Shown here one piece after another: positions 1 through 5,899 of a stretch of 8,178 bases of DNA; within the stretch, counting starts at the first letter, position 1; each line of letters opens with the position of its first letter. A model generated the notes under the pieces. That model was not told the origin of the DNA and did no database searches. It saw nothing but the letters and a program-made list of their open reading frames with translations. Source of the stretch: Hydrogenophaga sp. (GTDB taxonomy: Bacteria > Pseudomonadota > Gammaproteobacteria > Burkholderiales > Burkholderiaceae_C); assembly GCA_018335615.1 (NCBI GenBank), contig JAGXRS010000078.1, positions 1 to 8,178 of the forward strand, written 5' to 3'. Position numbers and translations under genes: made by a program.

Positions 1-52
1 CGCCCAGCAGCGTGGCCAGCGCCAGCCCTCCGCCCGCCAGCAGCCAGTCCAT
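1..52 (-). CDS. 5' end of a membrane protein (partial, third gene of the operon)
   Basis: An ATG at 52-50 lies two bases after the TGA of the permease gene (the junction reads TGAGCATG), so a third gene of the operon starts here and leaves the window at the left edge. Only 17 codons are visible: MDWLLAGGGLALATLLG. They form one hydrophobic stretch rich in Ala, Gly and Leu, as expected of the first membrane helix of an inner-membrane protein. There is no clear ribosome binding site, so translation is probably coupled to the permease. A short Asp-Trp N-terminus followed by a helix occurs in TauE/SafE-type permeases among others, but 17 residues cannot decide the family. It does not resemble the N-terminus of a 3-hydroxybutyrate dehydrogenase. 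Confidence 0.55.
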   Translation of the reverse strand, partial: MDWLLAGGGLALATLLG

Positions 53-54
53 GC

Positions 55-1656
55 TCAGAACGAGCCGACCAGGCTGCCCAGCACCACCACCGCCACCAGC
101 GCCAGCACCGGGAACACCACGGCCACCATCATGATGTCCAGATAAGACTGCCGGTGCGTGAGGCCGCAGATGCCCAGCAGCGTGATGACGGCGCCGTTGT
201 GCGGTAGCGCGTCCAGCCCGCCAGTGGCGATGGTGGTGACGCGGTGCAGCAGCTCGGGCGCGATGCCGGCGGCCTGCGCCATGGCCAGCCAGGTGTCGCC
301 CAGCGTCTGCAGCGCGATGCTCATGCCGCCCGAGGCCGAACCGGTGATGCCCGCCAGCAGGTTCACCGCGATCGACACCGACACCAGCGGGTTCCCGGGC
401 GCGATGCCGAGCACGGCGTCGCGGATCAGCGCGAAGCCGGCCAGCGAGGCGATGACGGCGCCAAAGCCCACCTGCGAGGCGGTGTTGAGCAGCGGCAGCA
501 CCGAGGCGCTGGCGCCCTGTTCCAGCGTCTTGGCCACGCGGGGCAGCTGGCGCCGCTCCACCACCAAGAGCCAGACCACGGCCACCGTGAGCGCGATGAT
601 CACCGCCCAGATGCCGCGCACGCGGGTGATGGAGGTGCCGCCAAAGCGCTCGTCGGCCAGGTAGCCGGTGTCCAGCGCGGGCAGCAGCCAGGTGGCCAGC
701 AGGTAGTTCAGCACGATCACCAGCACCACCGGTGCCACGGCGCGAGCGAAGGCGGCACCGCTGAAGTCGGCCGGCGGCGGCGTGGGCACTGCCGTGCTGG
801 CTGGGGCGTTCGCCGAGACGGATGTGTCGCCCAGGCCCCGCGTGGGCCCTGCTGTGGGCGCTGCGCTGGCGCGGGCCGTGGCGCCAGGCGGTGTCCAGGA
901 GGTGGCTGCCGTGCCAGCGGGCGACGGGGACGCCATGGCCGTGGCGGGGCTGATGGCCGTGCTGTCAGGCGTGGCCGTGGCCGGGTCGGCCGGCGCAGCG
1001 GGTTCTTCGTGCTGGCCGTAGCCTTCGCCCTGCGCGCGGGCCGTGGCCGCGCGGCGCATGAGCCAGAGCATGCCCAGCACCAGCATCACCACCCCGCCGA
1101 TCACGCCCAGGCCGGGCGCGGCAAAAGGCGTGGTGCCGAAGTAGGGCATGGGAATCGCGTTCTGAATGGCGGGGGTGCCGGGCAGCGCGGTCATGGTGAA
1201 GGTGAAGGCGCCCAGCGCGATGGTGCCGGGAATCAGGCGTTTGGGCAGGTCGGCGCTGCGGAACAGCGCGGCGGCAATCGGGTACACCGCAAAGGCCACC
1301 ACGAACAACGACACGCCGCCATAGGTGAGCACCGCGCAGGCCAGCACGATGGCCAGCATGGCGCGCTGCGCGCCGAGCCAGGCCACGATGCCGTGCGCGA
1401 TGACGCCCGCGGCACCCGAGGCTTCCATCAGCTTGCCGAACACCGCGCCCAGCAAGAACAGCGGAAAGAAGGCGATGACGAAGCCACCCAGCGCCGGCAT
1501 GAACACCTGTGTGTAGCTGGCCATCAAGGGCGCGTCGGGGCTGAACAGCGCGGCCAGCAGCGCCATCAGGGGCGCGAGCACCAGCACGCTCACGCCGCGG
1601 TAGGCCAGCGCCATCAGCAGCACCAGCGCCAGCACGATACCGATCAGGCTGCTCAT
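55..1656 (-). CDS. GntP-family permease with a long low-complexity linker
   Basis: This is a 533-residue polytopic inner-membrane transporter of the GntP family (gluconate and related organic-acid:H+ symporters). By eye there are about eleven to twelve hydrophobic segments, in two blocks: residues 2-200 and 304-530. Family-like patches are the region around residues 109-130 (TYGGVSLFVV...), LPGTPAIQNAIP near 158-169, and the Phe/Ala/Pro/Gly segment TTPFAAPGLG at 175-184. The C-terminal block holds GITGSASGG at 436-444 and GGLDALPHNGAV at 479-490. Between the blocks, residues about 201-300 form an Ala/Pro/Thr/Ser-rich linker with almost no hydrophobic character, which explains why the protein is longer than the roughly 450 residues usual for the family. 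The start at 1656 overlaps the stop of the patatin gene (ATGA), a sign of translational coupling. The substrate is unknown; a gluconate-like or short hydroxy-carboxylic acid is an inference from the family. Confidence 0.88.
   Translation of the reverse strand: MSSLIGIVLALVLLMALAYRGVSVLVLAPLMALLAALFSPDAPLMASYTQVFMPALGGFVIAFFPLFLLGAVFGKLMEASGAAGVIAHGIVAWLGAQRAMLAIVLACAVLTYGGVSLFVVAFAVYPIAAALFRSADLPKRLIPGTIALGAFTFTMTALPGTPAIQNAIPMPYFGTTPFAAPGLGVIGGVVMLVLGMLWLMRRAATARAQGEGYGQHEEPAAPADPATATPDSTAISPATAMASPSPAGTAATSWTPPGATARASAAPTAGPTRGLGDTSVSANAPASTAVPTPPPADFSGAAFARAVAPVVLVIVLNYLLATWLLPALDTGYLADERFGGTSITRVRGIWAVIIALTVAVVWLLVVERRQLPRVAKTLEQGASASVLPLLNTASQVGFGAVIASLAGFALIRDAVLGIAPGNPLVSVSIAVNLLAGITGSASGGMSIALQTLGDTWLAMAQAAGIAPELLHRVTTIATGGLDALPHNGAVITLLGICGLTHRQSYLDIMMVAVVFPVLALVAVVVLGSLVGSF
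757..1056 (-). other. Low-complexity linker coding segment inside the GntP permease
   Basis: This stretch encodes residues 201-300 of the permease. It begins with a basic patch after a membrane helix (RRAATARAQG) and continues as Ala, Pro, Thr and Ser with scattered Gly, ending before the next helix near residue 304. The DNA carries many imperfect GGCCGTGGC-like words (for example around 936-990), which suggests growth by replication slippage. The Arg residues at its start hint at a cytoplasmic position, by the positive-inside rule. Confidence 0.7.
1653..1656 (-). other. ATGA stop/start overlap between patatin and permease genes
   Basis: On the minus strand the bases 1656-1653 read ATGA. The ATG (1656-1654) starts the permease and the TGA (1655-1653) ends the patatin-like protein. 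No good Shine-Dalgarno sequence precedes this ATG, so re-initiation by ribosomes finishing the first gene is likely. Confidence 0.85.
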
Positions 1657-2765
1657 GGTGCCAGCACCTGGTGCAGGTTGAAGCTGCTGCGCTGGCCCAG
1701 CGCCTCGCCCTGGGTGGCCAGCCACTGGTCGGCCGCCTGCACGCCCAGGCTGTGCAGGCGCTGCAGGAAGGGCCAGTGCGTCTGTGTCTTGGTGCGGGCA
1801 CCGAGCGAGACCAGCGCCTGCCCGCCGTCGAGCAAATGCGTGCGCAGCGCCTGCACGCGCTGCAGCAGGGGATGGTGGAAGCAGTGGCCCGGCGTCACCT
1901 CGTCGACCAGCAGCTCCTGCAGCAGCGCCAGCGAGCGCAGTTCCTTGATGAGGCTGGCGTTGAAGGTGATCTCGCTCACCCGGTCCAGGATGTCGCCCAC
2001 GGTGGTGGGCACGGTGGCGCGTTCGATGGGGTTGATCTGTACCAGCAGCAGGTCGTCGGCCGGGCTCTCGTTGATGAGCGGCAGCAGCGAGGGGTTGCCG
2101 GCGTAGCCACCATCCCAGTAGGCCTCGCCCTCGATCTCCACCGCCTGGAACAGCTGTGGCAGGCAGGCCGAGGCCAGCACCACATCGGCGGTGAGGACGC
2201 GCTGGTCGAACACGCGCAGCGCGCCGGTGCGCACCTGGGTGGCCGAGATGAACAGCAGGGTCTTGTGGCAGTTGCGCACGCGTTCGAAGTCCACCGTGTC
2301 GTTCAGCACGGTGCGCAGCGGGTTCAGGTTCAGCGGATTGAACTGGTACGGTGAAAACTGCCCACTCCAGAGCGAGGCGGCCTGCTGCATCGGCTCCAGC
2401 CAGGGCGCGGCCCAGCGCGTCAGCGGGTGGTCGGCGGCGGTGCCCGGCAGGCCCTGGAAGGGGGAGAGCTGGGCCACGCGCTGCCAGAAGCGGTGCAGGG
2501 CCCGTTTGGCGCCTTCGCGCCCGCCATCCATCAGGCCCGAGGCCAGCACCACGGCATTCATGGCCCCTGCGCTGGTGCCGCTGATGCCGGCCACTTCCAG
2601 CCATTCTTCGTCCAGCAGGCGGTCGAGCACGCCCCAGGTGAAAGCGCCGTGCGACCCCCCGCCCTGCAGGGCCAGGTCGAGCTGCAACACGGTGTGGTCA
2701 GGGCGGCAGGTCGCGGCGGCTGGCTGAGGGCGGGTCCGCCGGCGTGCGGGTGATGGGGGATTCAT
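1653..2765 (-). CDS. Patatin-like phospholipase (Ser-Asp acyl hydrolase)
   Basis: This is a 370-residue protein of the bacterial patatin-like phospholipase family, which cleaves acyl esters with a Ser-Asp dyad. The family signature is complete: oxyanion-hole loop LQGGGSHGAF at residues 33-42, nucleophile elbow GTSAG at 63-67 with Ser65, and the catalytic Asp in DGG at 218-220. The C-terminal part (about 260-360) has the SEITFNASLIKELRSL and THWPFLQRLHSLG blocks typical of the longer proteobacterial members. The first 25 residues are Pro/Arg-rich and look disordered; no signal peptide is seen, so it is probably cytoplasmic. The ATG at 2765 is chosen over in-frame ATGs at 2804 and 2771 because GGAG lies seven bases before it. 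It is the promoter-proximal gene of the operon and overlaps the permease gene. Substrate unknown; phospholipids or short polyester/hydroxyacid esters are possible. Confidence 0.9.
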   Translation of the reverse strand: MNPPSPARRRTRPQPAAATCRPDHTVLQLDLALQGGGSHGAFTWGVLDRLLDEEWLEVAGISGTSAGAMNAVVLASGLMDGGREGAKRALHRFWQRVAQLSPFQGLPGTAADHPLTRWAAPWLEPMQQAASLWSGQFSPYQFNPLNLNPLRTVLNDTVDFERVRNCHKTLLFISATQVRTGALRVFDQRVLTADVVLASACLPQLFQAVEIEGEAYWDGGYAGNPSLLPLINESPADDLLLVQINPIERATVPTTVGDILDRVSEITFNASLIKELRSLALLQELLVDEVTPGHCFHHPLLQRVQALRTHLLDGGQALVSLGARTKTQTHWPFLQRLHSLGVQAADQWLATQGEALGQRSSFNLHQVLAP

Positions 2766-2772
2766 GGGCATT

Positions 2773-2776
2773 CTCC
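2773..2776 (-). promoter_or_regulatory. Ribosome binding site of the patatin-like gene
   Basis: On the minus strand GGAG lies seven bases upstream of the ATG at 2765. This spacing is good for that codon and poor for the ATG at 2771 (overlapping the site) or the one at 2804, so it decides the start. Confidence 0.7.
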
Positions 2777-2832
2777 AAAGCGTAGACGGCGCTGCATGCG
2801 TCACCGCGGGGTCACTTGTTCAGCGTTGCCTC

Positions 2833-2860
2833 ATTGTGCACTGCAGCATCCCATGGGCAA
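2833..2860 (-). promoter_or_regulatory. Candidate sigma-70 promoter for the patatin-permease operon
   Basis: On the minus strand a -35-like TTGCCC (2860-2855) and a -10-like CACAAT (2838-2833) are 16 bases apart. Each matches the consensus hexamer at four of six positions. A transcript would start near 2826 and give a leader of about 60 bases before the ATG at 2765. Prediction by eye only. Confidence 0.4.
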
Positions 2861-2888
2861 GCACTGTGATGGTGGCGCACGGGTTTTG

Positions 2889-2918
2889 CCCCTCTGGCGA
2901 GGGGTGGATCCGCCTCGC
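2889..2918. repeat. Competing small inverted repeats in the divergent region
   Basis: CCCTC-rich arms at 2889-2894 and 2899-2904 pair perfectly over six bases around the loop TGGC. The segment 2897-2902 (GCGAGG) can instead pair with 2913-2918 (CCTCGC). The two structures are mutually exclusive. There is no U-run, so a terminator is unlikely; the site could be a regulator target or chance in GC-rich DNA. Confidence 0.35.
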
Positions 2919-3054
2919 CCGCCGCCCGGCCGCCATTGCGAAAACCCACGGCCCCATCGCGCCACGGCGGGCTGGGTCGGTGGCTGGGTTCGCGGTGCGC
3001 GTTGTCTGGGCCGGTGACGTTACCCGCCCAGGTGGCCGGCGGTACAGCGTCTGG

Positions 3055-3060
3055 GACAAT
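3055..3060 (+). promoter_or_regulatory. Possible -10 element of dinG
   Basis: GACAAT matches TATAAT at four of six positions and would start transcription near 3067, about 63 bases before the chosen dinG start. No convincing -35 hexamer lies 16 to 18 bases upstream, so this is weak. Confidence 0.25.
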
Positions 3061-3129
3061 GAGCGCCTCACCCGTTCGCCAGCCCGTGCCGGTGGGCGTC
3101 CCATGGTTCGCGCTGCTGTCGGTCCCTGC

Positions 3130-5682
3130 ATGTCCCAAGTTCCTGAATCCACCACCACCGCAGACGAGGCCTGTCCCGACGGCATGCCCGAAGGTCCGCT
3201 GGCGCGCGAAGCCTTGGCGCTGGCCGCGTTCGACCATGTGGTGTCGCATGCGGCCGGCTTCCGTGCGCGCAGCGGGCAGCGCGAAATGGCGGCGCTGATC
3301 GCCCACACCCTCAGCGGTGTGTCGCTGGGCGATGGGGCGGTGAGCAGCGAGGCGGGGCTGCCTGAGCGGGGCATTGCCGTGGTGCAGGCTGGCACGGGCG
3401 TGGGCAAGTCGGCGGCGTACGCGTCCACCGTGATTCCGCTGGCGCTGGCACAGAGCAAGCGCGTCATCATCTCCACCGCCACCGTGGCGCTGCAGGAACA
3501 GCTGATCGCCAAGGACCTGCCGGCGCTGGCCGCCGCGCTGCCCCAGCCCTTCGCGTTTGCACTGGCCAAGGGCCGTGGGCGCTACGTGTGCCGCCTGAAG
3601 CTCGACCAGCTCAGCGGCGGCGATGCCGCCAGCGCCGACCTGTTCGAGAGCGACGACACGCCGTCCGCCAGCGACACATCGCCCGACGCGCTGGCCGCGC
3701 ACACCGTGGCCTCGGCCGCGGCCACTGCGCGCAGCGCCGAGCGCTGGCAGGCACGCGGCCAGCAGTACGTGCAATGGGCGCACGCGCTGGACAGCGGCCG
3801 CTGGGACGGCGACCGCGACCGGCTCGACGAGCCGCCTGAAGCCGAGTTGTGGAGCCCGGTGGCGGCTGAGCGCCACACCTGCACGGCGCGCCATTGCCCC
3901 AGCTACAACAGCTGCAGCTACTACCAGGCCCGCGCGCGGCTGGCGCAGGCGCAGGTGATCGTGGTCAACCACGACCTGCTGCTGTCCACGCTGGGCCTGC
4001 ACGCGCTGCCGAATCCGGAGGAGTGCTACCTGGTGTTCGACGAGGCGCACCACCTGGGCGCCGTGGCGCAGGGTCAGTTCACCGCGTCGATGGACCTCAT
4101 GCGCACCCAGTGGCTCGACCGCCTGCCGCGCGCGGTGGAGGAGGTGGCGGGGGCGCTGCAGTACACGCCGGGCGCCGACGTGCCCGCCCTGGCGCGCGAA
4201 CTGAAGGCCGCGCAAAGCGAGCTGGCGCGCATGGCGATGCAGCGCATGGGCGAGAACCCGGAATGGCTGGCGCTGACCGGGCGCACCGGTGCCACCAGCC
4301 TGCTCACGGGGACGGTCCGCTCCGGGGCCACCCCTGCCATTCGCTCCGAGTCCCCATCTCCCGTTCGCCCTGAGCCCTTCGACAAGCTCAGGACAGGCTC
4401 TGTCGAAGGGCCCGCCGGGTCGTCGCGCGCGGGGCTTCGACAGGCTCAGCCCGAACGGATGGGGGCTCCATCGGAACGGGTCTCGGCCCAGACCGAACGC
4501 TGGGGCGCCGCCGGTGCCCCGGTGGTCGACCGTTTCGAGGGCGGGGCCCTGCCCACCGGCTGGGTGGAAACGGTGTCGCGCCTGCACGCCAACGCCAGCG
4601 CCTTGCTCAAGATCCTGGAAGCGATGGCCACCCAGCTCAAGGCCAATGCGCGCGAGAACCCGGGCGACGCCGCCCGCTGCGCCAAGCTCTACAGCCGCCT
4701 GGGCGTGCTGGCGCCGCGCCTGCAGAGCGCGCAGGAAACGGCTGCGCTGTGGCTGCAGGAGCCGCCCGCTGTCAGCGAAGCCGGCCAGCCCCGCCAGGCG
4801 CCGCTGGCCAAGTGGCTGGAAGCCGGCGTACAGCACGGCCTGGTGACGCTCACCGCGCACGCCTGCCCGCTGCAGCCCGGCAGCCTGCTGCGCCACCACC
4901 TGTGGAACAAGGTGCGCGGCGCGGTGGTCACCTCGGCCTCGCTCGTCACCTGCGGCACGTTTGACCATTTCCTGCACGAGTCCGGCCTGGCGTATGACGA
5001 CGCGGTGGTGGCGCGCGAGGTGCAGAGCCCGTTCGACCACGCCCGCCAGGGCCGGCTGGTGGTGGTGCAGACCGATGCCGATCCCAAAAACGTGGAGGCC
5101 TACACCCGCGAAATGCTCGCCACCCTGATGGCCGACCTGCGCCAGGTGGCGCGCGGTGCGCTGGTGCTGTTCACATCGAAAGCGCAGATGCGGCGCGCGC
5201 AAGAGTTGCTGGAGCGCGGCGAGCACGCCGAGCTGCGCGAGGTGGTGCTGGTGCAGGGCGAGGCCTCGCGCACCCAGCTGCTGCGCCGCCACGGCGAGCG
5301 TGTGGCCGAGGGGGGTGTGTCCATCCTGTTCGGCCTGCAGTCCTTCGGCGAGGGGCTTGATTTGCCGGGCGAGCTGTGCGAATGGGTGTTCATCACCAAG
5401 TTGCCCTTCGCCTCGCCCAGCGACCCCGTGGGCCAGGCGCGCGCGGACTGGCTCAAGTCGCAGGGCCGCGACCCGTTTTCCGAGCTGGTGGTGCCCGCCA
5501 CCGGCGCGCGCCTGCTGCAGTGGACCGGCCGCGCGCTGCGCACCGAGACCGACGAGGCGGTGGTGGTCTGCTACGACGCGCGCCTGCTGCGCCAGAACTA
5601 CGGCCGGCGCATGCTCAAGGGACTGCCACCGTACCGGCTGCAGCGCCGGGTCGGCGAGGTGCTGACCGATGTGAGCGCCTGA
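3130..5682 (+). CDS. dinG: DinG-type iron-sulfur ATP-dependent DNA helicase
   Basis: This is an 850-residue superfamily 2 helicase of the XPD/DinG group, which unwinds DNA 5'-3' and acts in repair and at R-loops or replication conflicts. Visible motifs in order: Gln50 (Q-motif-like), Walker A AGTGVGKS at 87-94, motif Ia STATVALQEQL at 115-125, the four cluster cysteines Cys154, Cys251, Cys256 and Cys262 (the last three spaced CX4CX5C, as in E. coli DinG), DEAH at 304-307, motif III TSASL at 601-605, motif V SFGEGLDLPG at 738-747 and motif VI QWTGRALR at 797-804. It is longer than E. coli DinG (about 716 residues); part of the excess is an in-frame dispersed repeat at residues about 411-443, between motifs II and III where the Arch domain lies. 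The start is uncertain: ATG 3130 fits the distance to the Q-like motif, but no Shine-Dalgarno is clear; ATGs at 3103 and 3184 are alternatives. No LexA box was found. Confidence 0.93.
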   Translation: MSQVPESTTTADEACPDGMPEGPLAREALALAAFDHVVSHAAGFRARSGQREMAALIAHTLSGVSLGDGAVSSEAGLPERGIAVVQAGTGVGKSAAYASTVIPLALAQSKRVIISTATVALQEQLIAKDLPALAAALPQPFAFALAKGRGRYVCRLKLDQLSGGDAASADLFESDDTPSASDTSPDALAAHTVASAAATARSAERWQARGQQYVQWAHALDSGRWDGDRDRLDEPPEAELWSPVAAERHTCTARHCPSYNSCSYYQARARLAQAQVIVVNHDLLLSTLGLHALPNPEECYLVFDEAHHLGAVAQGQFTASMDLMRTQWLDRLPRAVEEVAGALQYTPGADVPALARELKAAQSELARMAMQRMGENPEWLALTGRTGATSLLTGTVRSGATPAIRSESPSPVRPEPFDKLRTGSVEGPAGSSRAGLRQAQPERMGAPSERVSAQTERWGAAGAPVVDRFEGGALPTGWVETVSRLHANASALLKILEAMATQLKANARENPGDAARCAKLYSRLGVLAPRLQSAQETAALWLQEPPAVSEAGQPRQAPLAKWLEAGVQHGLVTLTAHACPLQPGSLLRHHLWNKVRGAVVTSASLVTCGTFDHFLHESGLAYDDAVVAREVQSPFDHARQGRLVVVQTDADPKNVEAYTREMLATLMADLRQVARGALVLFTSKAQMRRAQELLERGEHAELREVVLVQGEASRTQLLRRHGERVAEGGVSILFGLQSFGEGLDLPGELCEWVFITKLPFASPSDPVGQARADWLKSQGRDPFSELVVPATGARLLQWTGRALRTETDEAVVVCYDARLLRQNYGRRMLKGLPPYRLQRRVGEVLTDVSA
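4361..4458. repeat. Palindromic dispersed repeat inserted in frame within dinG
   Basis: The element is bounded by CCGTTCG (4361-4367) and CGAACGG (4452-4458). It holds at least three partial copies of a CCGTTCG..CTGAGC..TGTCGAAGG-type unit in alternating orientation. The core 4375-4384 (CCCTTCGACA) pairs perfectly with 4401-4410 (TGTCGAAGGG). The inverted symmetry extends outward as CCCCAT (4352-4357) against ATGGGG (4459-4464). Units of the form TTCGACAAGCTCAGG are, from general knowledge, widespread intergenic repeats of proteobacterial genomes. Here the element is translated into about 33 residues (VRPEPFDKLRTGSVEGP and RQAQPER), which look unlike helicase sequence. No transposase or clear target duplication is seen. 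Confidence 0.85.
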
Positions 5683-5704
5683 CAGGCCGGGCAGCCGCAC
5701 GGCC

Positions 5705-5744
5705 ATGCGGAACAAGTCCTTTCGCCGCCGGGCCTGTTCCGCAT
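5705..5744 (+). terminator. Inverted repeat after dinG, possible terminator
   Basis: ATGCGGAACA (5705-5714) pairs perfectly over ten bases with TGTTCCGCAT (5735-5744), 22 bases after the dinG stop. The loop is long (20 bases) and the following tract is CCTTTA, only three U residues, so it is a weak intrinsic terminator at best. A regulator-binding palindrome or mRNA 3'-end stabiliser is the alternative. Confidence 0.4.
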
Positions 5745-5847
5745 CCTTTACGCTGTCGGGCTGCGGCGCGACCCATGCTGGCCGATCTTGCCCGCTGATC
5801 CCTCATCCCGGGTGGGCCGAAGAGGCGGGTCAAGCCGCATACCCCTC

Positions 5848-5872
5848 CTGTTCGGGCTGAGCCCGTCGAAGC
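5848..5872 (+). repeat. Intergenic copy of the dispersed repeat unit
   Basis: These 25 bases match 23 of 25 bases of the reverse complement of 4434-4458, the right arm of the repeat inside dinG. The two differences are at the second and seventeenth base. The shared core is TTCGGGCTGAGCC followed by GTCGAAGC. It ends 27 bases before the start codon of the CopD-like gene, in its leader or promoter. Confidence 0.8.
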
Positions 5873-5889
5873 TTTTATCCATTCATTCC

Positions 5890-5893
5890 AAGG
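5890..5893 (+). promoter_or_regulatory. Ribosome binding site of the CopD-like gene
   Basis: AAGG lies six bases before the ATG at 5900 and supports this start over the overlapping open frame beginning at 5788 in another phase. Confidence 0.55.
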
Positions 5894-5899
5894 CGATCC

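Larger units (their letters stand above)
2766..3129. other. Divergent intergenic region between patatin operon and dinG
   Basis: These 364 bases separate two divergent genes and hold no credible gene. Open frames that cross it have no ribosome binding site and no protein-like composition. It contains the candidate patatin promoter (2833-2860), a perfect hairpin CCCCTC-TGGC-GAGGGG at 2889-2904, a competing pairing GCGAGG (2897-2902) with CCTCGC (2913-2918), and a -10-like element GACAAT at 3055-3060 in the dinG direction. No LexA-type box (CTGT, eight bases, ACAG) was seen. Confidence 0.6.

Noticed and set aside
244..2106. Plus-strand 620-codon open frame across the permease and patatin genes
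   Set aside because: Composition is Gln/His/Arg/Gly-rich with no motif, and the minus strand encodes two recognisable proteins with a clean overlap.
1657..2604. N-terminal extension of the permease frame back to 2604
   Set aside because: This part reads in another phase of the patatin gene, has no hydrophobic helices and is Arg/Pro/Ala-rich; the true start is the ATG at 1656.
3050..3130. LexA box upstream of dinG
   Set aside because: No CTGT followed by eight bases and ACAG occurs in the 364-base intergenic region or upstream of the DUF457 gene.
4361..4458. CRISPR-like or phage attachment site at the repeats in dinG
   Set aside because: The units are inverted, not regularly spaced direct repeats, there are no unique spacers, and no integrase or Cas gene is nearby.
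2812..5715. Very long minus-strand open frame (967 codons) opposite dinG
   Set aside because: It is the antisense shadow of a GC-rich gene. Its product is rich in His, Gln, Arg and Ala without domains, and the plus-strand frame carries every DinG motif.
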